From the NCBI GenBank assembly GCA_015680905.1, contig CM027383.1:86461001-86525000 (forward strand): a DNA stretch of 64,000 bases, given 5' to 3'. The notes below the pieces were generated by a model. That model saw only the letters and a list, made by a program, of their open reading frames with translations. It did not search any database and was not told the origin of the DNA. The position numbers and the translations under genes are program-made. Each line of letters begins with the position of its first letter. Positions within the stretch are counted from its first letter, which is position 1. This DNA comes from Coptis chinensis. Taxonomy: Eukaryota; Streptophyta; Magnoliopsida; Ranunculales; Ranunculaceae. Shown here piece by piece: positions 12,001 through 23,200 of the stretch.

Positions 12001-14190
12001 ATGGCTGAAAAAGGATACAAAAGAATAAAGGAGATCAATGACACCAATGGAAGTTACAGAATAAAAGTCAGAGTGAGTAGAATATGGGAAGCAACCGACT
12101 TCAATACAGATAAAATCAAAAGTTTAGACATGGTGCTGATAGATGAGCATGTAAGTACAAGTATTTTAGAAAATTACAAATATTAGATACATGAAATTTT
12201 ATGATCTGACAATTTTAAAATCTAACAGCGAGATCAGATACATGCAAAAATCCCAATTTCCTTTGTGCTCAAATATAAACCACAGCTGAAAGAGATGCAA
12301 ATCTACTACATGGAAGAGTTTTCTACATTCAAAATATATGAAAAAGTGACATACCGTCCCGTCAATCATGACTACATTATTATGTTCAATTGGAATACGA
12401 TCTTGAAGCCATCCAAAGAAGTAGATATACAGTTTCCAAAACAGCTATTTAACTTCACAAATTTTTCTGAAGTGTCATCAAGAAAAGACAACATACACCT
12501 AACAAGTAAATACTACATCTACATTCACTAAAACAATAAGTACTCAACTTAATTGCTATGTCATAACACAATTCTATTTCAATGTCTACAGATGTCATCG
12601 AATAGTCAAAACGTGGACACAACCAATAGAAAACTGAAGAAAAATAAAAATAAAACTACCATGATGAAAATATATTTAATAGATGAATGGTAAGTCTTCT
12701 AAATTGACAGCTTATTATACAACATAATCAGCCTTTGTACTAACTAAAATTGTTAGCGTGATTATTGCAGAACTCTTCTATAGCAAAGAACTATTTGGGG
12801 TGAGAATGCAAACAATGTCAAAGATTGGATAGTTCAAAACACTTCAAGGAGAACTGTATTAATAATAAGTTCAACATCCGTTAGTTACTTTAACGGTACG
12901 TTATATAAATACATTTATTCGTTTATAAGTGAAATATTATCTAAAATTAACTTTATATGATAGGAACGTATTCTCTTTCTACAACATCGGCGACAAAAAT
13001 ATACCAGGATTCAGAAATTCCAGAATTTATCGTTCTGAAAAACAGGTACAGTCAAATAGAACTATCACAAAGTAATAATTAATCAGTTTAATAGAAATAA
13101 AACTGAAAAAAAAAATAAAAAAAATAAAAAAAACTCTTTTGCAGTCCAATGGAAGTCGAAATACAAGAAGAGCAAATGAAGACATCGAAAACTACCGAAG
13201 AAGTAATGACCCAAAACAGGAGGTGTTTGTCCGAGATAACAAATTCGCGGATGTGATCTTTTTTCAGACGTAAGTTACTTCTTCTTATGAACTACTTACA
13301 AAAAATAAAACAATACAACGTTTAATGACTTATTACTTTGCAGGAAAAGTACTTCACATGCAAGGCATCCATAACAAAAGTGATGCACGAAAACGGTTGG
13401 TATTACAACGCTTGCCCAAACCCCAATTGTGGAAAGAAGTTGAATATGAACACAGGAGGATATGATTGCACAAAGCATGGTGTCGTGGACCCAATTCAAA
13501 AGTAAGTCTCTTTGATCAAGTATCACTTACAATATATGAAGCATGGTATATCAACTAAACGTAAACTAAATTTCAAGGTACATCCTAAAGTTTGATATTG
13601 AGGACAACACAGCCACTGCAAGGGCAACTGCATTTGAAGAAGTGGCATCAACTTTAATGAAAAAGAGCGCAGTGGAATTAATCGCAATGGATTCAAAGGT
13701 AGATTATTTATACACAAATTGCCAACTAATATAGATAACATCCAAAATTATGTTAACTGGTCGTTGATATATCTTTATAGGATAATGGAACAGAGTTTGC
13801 TGAAAAGGAATTTAGGAAGTTGATTGGCCAGACGGCTATATTCCAGATAAGAGTCACAAAATTCAACAAAGAACGAAACAATAATTCACTCACTATTTCT
13901 AAAGTCTTTTCACTTCACAACGACTACTACAACGGAGAAGAAAATCCAAAGGTACAATCCATATCCGTCATTATAACAATTCTTTGCAGTCTAAGTTTAC
14001 TTTATTTTGTGTAACATAATATAACAATACAACATCTTTATACTATTTTTTTTTTTCAACAGATTTCACATCGTTCAAAAGTGCATTTGGATGGAAGTGT
14101 CACAACCATCAAGAAGATTCAAACGAGGGAGAAGACGACCAACCACCAAACAAGAAAGTTTGCAAAACAAGTGAAGACAAACAATATTAA
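12001..14190 (+). pseudogene. Replication protein A large subunit (RPA70-like), ten exons, decayed
   Basis: A full intron-exon gene model is visible: 12001-12150, 12229-12505, 12592-12689, 12771-12895, 12964-13045, 13145-13269, 13344-13501, 13578-13698, 13781-13951 and 14063-14190. Nearly all junctions are GT-AG in matching phase. The first exons encode the N-terminal OB fold (KVRVSRIWEATDF, KSLDMVLIDEH, DQIHAKIP). Exon 5 has TYSLSTTSATKIYQ. Exon 7 has the C-terminal zinc-ribbon region (WYYNACPNPNCGKKL...YDCTKHG), followed by the last OB fold. RPA binds single-stranded DNA, and plant Helitrons often carry RPA-like genes. Damage: exon 3 lost two single bases, exon 4 has an in-frame TAG, exon 6 a TGA, and exon 10 is shifted by two bases. 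It is recently dead or affected by sequence error. Confidence 0.8.
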
Positions 14191-14369
14191 TAATTTACTA
14201 GCAAAATTATATTTTTTAATTTATACTTGCCAATGCAAATGCACATGGATATTATTAGCATACATTAGTCCATTATTGCAATAGAATGTTTCTACTTTTT
14301 ATCAATCGATGCAATGATAGATTAAGTGTAGTTAAAGCAAGAAAAAGTTATAACAAAGATCAAAGTAGC

Positions 14370-15045
14370 CAATTTGGGCTTAGTACAGTATTAATTTGGT
14401 CTTGATATCCTGATGCCATAATCATCTGCTTCAACTTAGTTTTCATCTTTTGCCGGTGTTCACGCTCAATAAGTTTTGCCCTCGCTCTAATTGCATCCTT
14501 CCTCAATTGACACACATCAAACTCCATACATAAAGCCTTACGCCTAGCGGTCATTTTTGCTTTGACATTAATCTTATAATGTTTGTCATCCCGAATTGAA
14601 TACCATATTCTCTACCGGCCAGTTTGAGTTGCTCTTGGTCTTTTGAACATCCACCTATAAATCGCGTTTTCCTCATCTGTACATCTCTCATAGAAAATTG
14701 ACTGGAGCCACTTATAAACCAAATCCTTAGCAAGCTTTTTATTAGCGGTAGTCTCTTCATCGATCTCAATAAACTCACAACAACCTTTCCAAGACCAACT
14801 TTCTTCACCGCTCAACTATGTTCCACTAAATCCATTTCAAAATCAGTCAATATTTCCAAGATCTCGGTTCGAATCGCCGCGTCGGGTAGGCTTCCATCAG
14901 GTAAAGGTTGAATCCAATTCTTTAAAACATTCAGCACTCCATGATCTATCATCTTCAGTTGAAGCTGTCTCTCCGAAAAAACCAATGCAAGGGCAACTTT
15001 ATAAACGTTATGTGAAGAATGAACTCTGAAGTAAACAAAATACAC
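14370..15045 (-). pseudogene. IWS1: Fragment of IWS1 (Spt6-interacting elongation factor)
   Basis: The minus strand from 15045 gives LKMIDHGVLNVLKNWIQPLP, then RTEILEILTDFEMDLVEHS and, after a frameshift, DEETTANKKLAKDLVYKW. This is the TFIIS N-terminal-type domain of plant IWS1, which works with Spt6 in transcription elongation. A later stretch (RKDAIRARAKLIEREHRQKMK, around 14500-14440) resembles the conserved C-terminal IRARAKQ segment. The N-terminal acidic half is missing and the remainder is broken over three frames. It sits head-to-tail with the BRIZ-type fragment on the same strand. Confidence 0.75.
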
Positions 15046-15070
15046 CGAGGGCCAATGTAAACAGTCAATT

Positions 15071-15370
15071 TCACCGTCTGTTGGTTTTTGAACGTCTTTT
15101 AACGTTAACTGTTGAAGATTGCTGCAATGGGACTGGTAACACTAGTCCTCCTCCAATGTCATCAGAATCATTCATCTTATCAAGTGTTCTTTGAGCTTCA
15201 ACATAGACCGTAAGATCTCTAATCTGCACCATTAACATGAGACTCTAAAATAAAACACAGTTCTAACTAAATAAGTACGTGAAGAAGTTTGCAGGTGGTT
15301 ACAAATATACTATACCTGTTCTTCCAAATCCACTATTTGCTCATCCTTCAATCTGAGTGTCGATCTTTCC
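15071..15370 (-). pseudogene. Last two exons of a BRAP2/BRIZ-type RING/ZnF-UBP protein
   Basis: Two exons with an intact GT-AG intron are seen on the minus strand: 15316-15370 (STLRLKDEQIVDLEEQ) and 15071-15223 (IRDLTVYVEAQRTLDKMNDS ... ending at TGA 15073-15071). The phases join exactly. The coiled-coil tail and the SDDIGGGLVLPVP segment match the C-terminus of plant BRAP2-like E3 ligases (Arabidopsis BRIZ1/BRIZ2). The RNA-recognition-like, RING and ZnF-UBP domains that give enzyme activity are absent. The clean intron shows that the gene was captured as DNA, not from mRNA. Confidence 0.7.
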
Positions 15371-15756
15371 CTGAAAGAAGAAACATAAGTTGAATTTTGG
15401 CACAGTTGAAAAACAGCCATGGCCATACTCAAACTTCTATGATGGAGTCTCAACTGTCAAACATTGACACGATCAAACAGCGAAGGTAAACCAAGTTCAA
15501 TGCACAAGGTAGTTATGACCATTCATTGAGTGGCTACGATTATCGATGAGAAATGACATTTTAGTTTGAGCTTTCTACCTTAATGATGTAATACGAGGAC
15601 ATTGTTGTGGGTGGTAATGGACCGACATCAACAACCTTAGAGAGTGGGCAATAACAGATTATGCAACATCCGAATAATGAAAAAGCTCAAAAGCGAACTG
15701 GAAGAGGTAGTAGGAATGAACAACATGGTAGAAGACTCACCCGACACATGCCAAGA

Positions 15757-15982
15757 ATAGTGAGTCGGCTCATGAGGTTCCTGATTTCAAATGCCCAAAT
15801 CCATTGAGGCAAAGACCAAGAGTTCCAAGCCTGCAGAGGGACATTGAGGTTCTCAAAGCTGAACTACTCACATTTATTTCCAAGTATAGGCAGGAATGAT
15901 TAATTATGCCTATGAGAAAGCAACTCCATTTACATGGAAGAATAAATATCGAAAAGGCAATTACACGCATGGGCGGATTCAT
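15757..15982 (+). pseudogene. Fragment of a conserved plant protein, family not named
   Basis: Plus-strand translation gives VPDFKCPNPLRQRPRVPSLQ, then RDIEVLKAELLTFISKYRQE and a stop, followed in the same frame by MPMRKQLHLHGRINIEKAIT and RMGGF. The run looks like part of a conserved plant protein with LHGRxDIEKAITRMGGF-type repeats, which I remember as probably plastid-targeted but cannot name with confidence. The stop after RQE and the loss of similarity after ~15982 show that it is a fragment. Confidence 0.4.
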
Positions 15983-16908
15983 AAAGTTCTACATCCTATT
16001 ATTAAATACAGTTTTTATCTTAAATGTCATGAATCAAAATATACAAGTCGAATCAGTACAGGGAAAAAAATGACAAACTTACAAGGACTTCATGAGCTGA
16101 TACATAGGAGTATTCGTAAAATAGAGGGAACATGTGATGAACAAACGAAATCAAATAATGGTGTGCATGTTTCAGTTCTACTTTGTATATTTTATAGGTA
16201 GAGATCTTATCTTAAATACAGTGAATCATACTGAAGAAGTCGAAGATCATCAGCACACTAGCAAGTAGCACCAGAACACATATTAGAAAGATGTGTCTGT
16301 TGTGTTCAATTTGACTCTGAGATAGAGAAAGCTACTCTATGTAGACATGTAGTGGCCGGTTATCCCCGGTAGTAGTTTATCCAGTAGTATTAGTACAACC
16401 TATTAACTTTTTCACTTCAACCCATTGTTTTAAAAGGCATTTATGCACAGGAAGCGTACGCCTTTAATTTCCAGACAATTTATCAACAAAGATAATGACT
16501 CCACAATCATCTTTTATATCATTGTTAGTTTCTTATGTATAATAAAATATCAGATCTTATTTAATGTTCCTGTTTTGAATACTTGGAATTCTCTACACAT
16601 GCACCAAGTGCAATTGCGTGCACAATTCTTTGGTTATTGTTCTCATACTTATTATCTATCAGATTGAACAACTACTTTCATATTATTAGGTCTGAAATTG
16701 CAAATATTAATTTTTATTAATATGTTATTGAAGTATGAACTCACAATTATTATAAGAGAACACTGAAAATCTCAACTTCAGTACTTTACCAAGATATATG
16801 TAGATATCGTGTACTATCAAACAGCTTCAATTTAATCCAAATATCTATTCTTATGAGTTTCATATATTTAATTATGTTTTCCTGTATACAAAATTATATT
16901 GCAGGGTC
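15983..16908. other. No clear gene; possible upstream exons of the next ORF
   Basis: An AT-rich stretch with a 101-codon open frame (15896-16201) overlapping the previous fragment and no recognisable domain. Just before the next ORF, ...TTATATTGCAG at ~16894-16904 is a good 3' splice acceptor, so an upstream exon may lie here. Confidence 0.4.
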
Positions 16909-17409
16909 ATGGAATACAAAAATTACAACTTATGTAAAAATAAGTTGCTAAAGGAAATTCTAGAAGCAGAACTTGATGTTCAACAAGATCCGGTGTACAA
17001 CACAAAAATAGAGAACGGACAATTCATCAGCAGTGTAACAGTACATGTACCAAAACACATATTCTTTAACAATGAAGACGTTATAGTTAAAGAATTCTTT
17101 GGAAGCCCTGCATATTCTATAGAAAAGGCACAAGATTCAGCTGCTTTTAATGCTATCAAATTTATAAAAGATGAACGTGAAATAGAAATTGAAGACTTCA
17201 ATTTCAAAGAACTCTTGAAGAAAAGAAAACAAGTTGAAGAAAAACAAATTCAGCTAGACACCATCAAAAACGTTATGCTAGATTGTATGATTGAAGAAAA
17301 AGGAAACAAAGACAAGATCTTTGAGCTAAAGGAAATAATTAAAGAGATGAAGGAAAATGAGAAAATTAGTTGCAAAGATATTAGCAACAAAAGGAAAGCA
17401 TCACAATGA
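16909..17409 (+). CDS. Intact 166-aa ORF with dsRNA-binding-like region and coiled coil
   Basis: This is the longest undamaged frame in Helitron B. Residues ~1-90 have the layout of a dsRNA-binding domain: an N-terminal helix (YKNYNLCKNKLLKEILEAEL), a beta region (QFISSVTVHVPKHIFF), and a final helix with the family-like pattern SIEKAQDSAAFNAIKFI (compare SKKEAQNxAAxxAL). Residues ~97-160 are strongly charged and heptad-like (FKELLKKRKQVEEKQ ... ELKEIIKEMKENEK), likely a coiled coil. A splice acceptor ends at 16904, five bases before the ATG, and the frame is open across it, so this may be the last exon of a longer gene. The similarity is a pattern judgement, not a proven match. It lies 2.7 kb downstream of the RPA copy on the same strand. 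Confidence 0.5.
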   Translation: MEYKNYNLCKNKLLKEILEAELDVQQDPVYNTKIENGQFISSVTVHVPKHIFFNNEDVIVKEFFGSPAYSIEKAQDSAAFNAIKFIKDEREIEIEDFNFKELLKKRKQVEEKQIQLDTIKNVMLDCMIEEKGNKDKIFELKEIIKEMKENEKISCKDISNKRKASQ

Positions 17410-18207
17410 ATACTGCTTCTCATTTATGAAAGTTTGTCACTATTGAATCCGTCTTTAATTTGTGGTTTAAATTTCATATATGATTAACAACTATGTTTAG
17501 TGATAATCTTTTCAACTATATATGCTTTAATTTTATTTCTAGCTTGATTTCCAAGACCATTTTGTCATGTATGCCCGGAAAATGGGGTTGCATTGGGCCT
17601 TTTTGGGGGTCATTTATTTAGTTTATTTGAGTGCTAGGTAGGTATTGCACCTTCGAGGTAGGTGCCCAAAGTAAACACCGATAACACCATCAAGTCTTTA
17701 CAACCTGTTTTAATGATGACAAAATTACAAAATAGCTAACTACTCATGAGTCATGATCATAAGTAAAATTGTAAATTAACAAAAGGGGACAAAACATATG
17801 TACGAACCACACCATATCTACCAAAACATCTCAATCATTAAAGCACTAGGCAAAGAAGTGTGACTCACGAAAAGTACTAGCCAATCCAGATATATATTGG
17901 AACAAAGACACACTCTTTATTATTTGTGTTATACATTACTTTGAAATTTGACCCGAGTATCTACAAACTAACATTCACATTTGTCAAACACGTTAAGCAT
18001 TGATGTGTAGTAAGTTTATTGAGTATTGGTCACAATCACAATATTGCTCGATCAAAACAAATGTTTTACAATCGAGTTATTGGTTCAATCTCTTGCAATT
18101 CTACTAACATTATCATAAAACTTACAATTCCCATTCGAAGAGGGAACTTCACATATCTTATTATTATAACCAACTTAATCCTCAACCACAAAACACATTT
18201 AAATTTG
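17410..18207. other. No gene seen
   Basis: AT-rich sequence with a somewhat GC-richer patch at ~17560-17700. I recognise neither genes nor clear repeats. From ~18208 sequence like the 5' interior of the Helitron A family begins. Confidence 0.4.
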
Positions 18208-21200
18208 AGTGTATTTCCAATTCTTATATATTTGATCAAATAAAAAAAATTGCTAAAATATAGGTGATTTATAAAAGACCATCTATTTGGATATGAATTT
18301 AAGTGTGCACAATTAAGTGATAAGGAACTCTGAATAACTCAATTCTTATAAATATTATGTAATAAATAAATAAATAATAAAATGATGATGAAATTTTAGG
18401 AGAATAATAATAATAATAATGAGCAAAAATAATTTTTAAATTCTATTTCAAAAAGAATAATATTGTATCGAGGCCGGGCGTATGCCCGGGTCCAAAAACT
18501 AGTCTATATACTAAAGGAGAGACCTTTAAAGAAAGATTTTCTCTCTCCTATGTGGCACTCTAATATGAGAGTTAGCTTTTTTTTCTATCTTATGTGGCAC
18601 TCTAATATGAAAGATCTTTGAAGAGTTTGAGTGTATTTCTAATTCTTATATTTGGAGAGTTTGAGTGTATTTCCAATTCTTATATATTTGATCAAATAAA
18701 AAAATATTACTAAAAAAATAGGTGATTTGTAGAAATACTAAAAAAAATTACTAAAAAAATAGGTGATTTGGAGAGTTTGAGTGTATTTCTAATTCTTATA
18801 TTTGGAGAGTTTTAGTGTTCTAATTCTTATATATTTGATCAAATAAAAAAAAATTGCTAAAAATAGGTGATTAGTAAAACTAATTTATATTTGATCAAAT
18901 AAAAAAAAATGCTAAAAAATAGGTGATTTGTATAAACTAATTTCCTATTACAAATCATACAATTTTAGTATCTATGATAAAACACCGACTTATTTCGAAT
19001 ATATCCTTAACATGACTTCAAAATATAGTTAAAAATAATTATACAAAAGATATAATAGAAAATGAAAAAAATAATAATAACGGCAAAGCAATAATGACAA
19101 ATATTTTAAAATATATATAATATTTAATGAAATTAACGACAAAAAACAATTAATGGGGAACGAAAAACTGGATGCAAATGCATCGAACTAACCACAAATA
19201 ATATTTAACGGGAAATCGGAAACTAGATGCAAATGCAAGCATTAAACTAATCTTAAAAAGTAATTAATATAAAATCAGAATATGGATACAACTGCATTAA
19301 ACTAATCTCAAAGAATAATTAACAGAAAATCAAAACTTGGATACAAATACATCAAACTAACATAAAAAAATAATTGTCAAAAAATCAGAAACTGGATGTA
19401 AATGCATTGAGCTAACCCTCAAAGATTAAATTAATGGAAATCGAAAATGGATGCAAATCAGATTGAGCTAACCTCAAAGAAAAATTAATTATAAATTGAG
19501 AACATAATGCAAATGCGTGGAACTAATCTTAAAAATAATTAACGGAAAATCGAAAACCGGATGCAACCGTGATTGAACTAATCTCAAAAATATTTGGATG
19601 CAAAACCTCAAGAAATAATTGACGGAAATCGAAACTAGATGCAAACTCATTGAACTAACCTCAAACAATAATTAACGGAAATCGAAAACTAGATGCAAAT
19701 GCAACTTTATCGATAATAAACACGAAATCGAAAACTTGATGCAAATACATCAAACTAATCTCACGTATAATTAACGGAAATCGAAACGGATGCAAATGCA
19801 TTGAATCGACTCTCAAAAACAATTAATAGAAAATTGGGAATTTGATGCAAATGTATTGAACTAACCGAAAAGAATAATTAACGATCAATCGAAACTGGAT
19901 GCAACCGCATTAAACCGATCTCAAAAAAAAAAAATGGGAATTGAAATTGGATGCAACTACATTGAACTAACCTCAAAATATAAATAACTAAAAAATCGAA
20001 AACTAAATACAAATGCATTAAACTAACCTCAAAATATAGTTGGGTTATATGTTGTGGGAATGTCTCGATAAGTATAGTTTTGCATTTAAAATGATGTTTA
20101 TCTTATCTCTTTCCTCAGATGATTGGGAACTCCTTATTCAAGTAGCTTCAATATATATGAACTTCGCCTTTATTAGGCAATCTCATAAAAATTCAATCAA
20201 ACTTCTATTATTAAACAAAAAAAATGAAGTTGAAGAATTTTATCAAAGGTGAGTTATTTTTTTTAATGGAGAGTGAGGTTTTCACGTTATAAGAAATTTG
20301 GTTGAGTGATCAATATAATATTAATATATAATAGTTATGCATATTTGCAAATATTTTTTAGAATAATTAATATAACAACACCCGTTCGTAGATAATCTTT
20401 GAAGATTCCACATAGTGAGTCATGCATAATTTAAAGAATAATTAACGATAAATCGGAAACTAGATAATCTTCGATGATCCCACATAGTAAATTAAGTATA
20501 ATTTACTTTTTATGTCATGTTTTTCAATGACACTACGATGGATCGATAGAAGTTGGTATTACACACCACATTGGATAATTATAAGGAAATTGGAACCTGA
20601 TTCAAATACATAACCGAGCTCTCGAGGAGTAATTAATAGGAAATCATAACCTTTATGCAAATTGCATTAAACTAATGACAGAGAAGAACTAACGGATTAT
20701 TAGAAATTGAATGCAAATCTGTCACCCTCAATTTTCGATTGTCGAGAAAAACATTATTTGTCCCCTCACTCTTCGATCTCCGAGGTGTGGACTTCCACTT
20801 CCAAAAACCATAAACAGTTTTAAAATATGCGGATAATTAAAACCAATAAAATTTTTAACTTAAACAAATATCAAAACAATATACAAATGAAAATGCAAAA
20901 CATTGTTCTAGACCGAAAAGCTATATCACCTCGAGGAAAAACAAAACGATCCCGATGTAACGCTAATGCAAAACCACAAGCGCTGCTCCACTCTTCTTCA
21001 ACACTAAACCCGTCTAAAACTTATCAACTATGTTCATTGAATGAACACACCCGATAAAGCAAACATGCATATCGGGTTGACATTATAAACAATCTTTGGT
21101 GTGAAATTCTAAAATACAACATATAATTATACAAATATATACACAAATTCCATAAGCGCAGTTAGTTCCTCCACCGAAAATTTAACTTCCAACCACTAAT

Positions 21201-22459
21201 ATAACATCCTTAAGTTCAATAATCTAGGCGGTGGTTTCCAATCGGCGCTAGCTTTAACTTCCAACAACTAATACAACATACCATACGCGTAATAAAAAAG
21301 GCATTTAGTTCCTCCACGAGCTTGTTCTAACTAAAATACTAACCACCAAAATCATATACAATCATCTATCTAAAGATATATCATTTACCAACATATTACC
21401 ATAATTATATTAGGTTAGACTTTTCTTTTTATGTCCCTAAAATCACGTCAGATCTATGTCTTACCTTAGTTTCCAACCACTACCAAATCGAAAACCCAAC
21501 GCCCGTAACATGTACATCCACATGCCTCCCTTTACATAATGAGCCACTTCCGCTCGGAACCACCACCGAAATGGGGATCGCGACACCGCGTAAATCCTCA
21601 CACGGAAGCCAAATCTATGTAAGATCGCCACTATTCGGCATAAAATATTATTCGTCATCGCTCTATTTTCGCGAACGGAATAATCGTTTTAATTATTCGC
21701 CCAACGGAGGGTCGCCTCGGCGCCATTCAAATTTTAACCAAACGCGGAAGGTTACCGCGCCATTCAAATTTTAATCGAACGCCGAAGGCCAATCACACGA
21801 AGGTAAAAGAAGGATTTTCGATTCGTAATTTATTCAAGTGTCATATATTAATGACTCATAAACATTCCACTATATCACGTCTTTGGTCAATTATCTTATC
21901 AAATTAAACCACAATATAGAAATATCTCGCCACTCATAACCATTTTCATTCTTTCACGCGTCTAATATATTATCAGACTACACCACACTCCCGCACATAT
22001 ATTCACTAAATACTAAAGCTACCTCATTAAAGAAGATCTCACATATATAATAATGGGTGTATATACATTTCTCCAAGATATTAGATTAATATAACTATCC
22101 CAAAGATACTATATCATGTCACAACGCTTCAACGTATCACATACATTTTATTATAACGACAGAATATAAGTCTAACATCTCAATATCGTCGGCGTCAAAA
22201 ATACATAACATCAAATCTTTCTTAGATAATGACCACCAAATTTATACAAGCTTCCACAAAGATTTTATTACTATATTGTCCCATATAATATACACATAAA
22301 ACGTGAAGACAATTAAACAATCCATTACCCACAATCAAAGCCCAATATGCTTTTACACACTACTCACGCCAAATCTAAATTAGATAATTTACTAACCAAG
22401 TTATATAATATCCGATGATTTTATTACTATATATATCCCATATAAACAAACATATGAAA

Positions 22460-22745
22460 AATCGGAAAAGTCAACATTCATAAAACCGGTCAAAGTCAAT
22501 CTCAACAAACCAAAGTCAATATCAAAGGTCAACACCTCATGGTCAAGGTCAAACTCAACATGTCATGGTCAAAGTCAAACCGTCATCACAAAGTCAAAGG
22601 TGAAAGTCAACCATCCATGGTCAAAGGTCAAAGTCAACGGTCGAAGGTCGAGTCAAACCGTCCTAGTCAAAGTCAAACTATCCCCGGTCAAAGTCAATAG
22701 GTCACTCCGCCAAAGTCAAACCATAAGTCAACATGTCACTAAAAT
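22460..22745 (-). promoter_or_regulatory. Dense W-box (TTGAC) array in the LTR
   Basis: I count more than 20 GTCAA words, nearly all preceded by A or G, in about 285 bases (for example GGTCAAAGTCAA). On the minus strand each reads TTGACY, the WRKY-factor binding core. The same array occurs at ~27548-27845, ~53050-53120 and ~58635-58715 in the other LTR copies. Confidence 0.6.
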
Positions 22746-22939
22746 CAAACCGTGCGTTCGGTGTTCGACGGGTTCGATATTATTGGCCATAAAGTTCGGT
22801 TCACGGCATGAGGAACGAAAGGTGCGGGTTCTGCCTCGTGACTGGGGTAATATCTGGACCTAACGCTACGAAACCCAAACCCTTAAAAGTCCACTTATTT
22901 ATTCTACCCGACCCAATTGGATCTATTTTAAGTCCAATG

Positions 22940-23200
22940 GACTCAAATCACGAATATTAAAACGGGCCCAAAACTTATAATCGAACCGCCCAAAAACATA
23001 ACTGGGTTCGGTCTGAAAAATTTAAATTAAACCGCCCACCAAAACAAAACAGAACTGGTCCCAAAACTTAATTAAATTGGGCCCAAACAAAACTTAATAG
23101 AACTGGCCCAACTAACAAGCTAAGGCCCAAAACTAAAATTAAACATTTCGGCCCGGCCCAACAGAACAAGCTTTTCGGCCCAAGGCCCAACTGACCCAAC
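22940..23200. promoter_or_regulatory. Cluster of TGGGCC (site II-like) motifs in the LTR
   Basis: Repeated GGCCCAA/GGGCCCAAA words match the TGGGCY site II element bound by TCP factors in plant promoters. The cluster follows the W-box array and precedes a pyrimidine-rich likely start region. Counterparts are at ~28070-28290, ~53170-53445 and ~58800-59010. Confidence 0.5.

Larger units (their letters stand above)
7008..18502 (+). mobile_element. Helitron B, large composite with captured gene fragments
   Basis: It starts at 7008 with TCTATATACTAAAGC, directly after the CTAG of Helitron A. It ends with a hairpin (CCGGGC 18474-18479, loop GTAT, GCCCGG 18484-18489), TCCAAAAA and CTAG at 18499-18502. 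At 11.5 kb it is far longer than its neighbours and lacks their minisatellite. It contains pieces of several unrelated plant genes on both strands, as gene-capturing plant Helitrons do. Around 18208-18270 it holds sequence like the 5' interior of the A/C/D family, so the element may be a chimera whose two ends come from different insertions. No Rep or helicase motifs were found. Confidence 0.65.

Noticed and set aside
7008-18502. An autonomous Helitron (Rep/helicase) gene in B
   Set aside because: No rolling-circle replication motif (HxH, YxxxK) in a helicase context or helicase walker motifs were found in any frame.
20040-20252. 70-codon open frame in the Helitron C spacer
   Set aside because: The equivalent spacers in A and D have stops in this frame, so coding is not supported.
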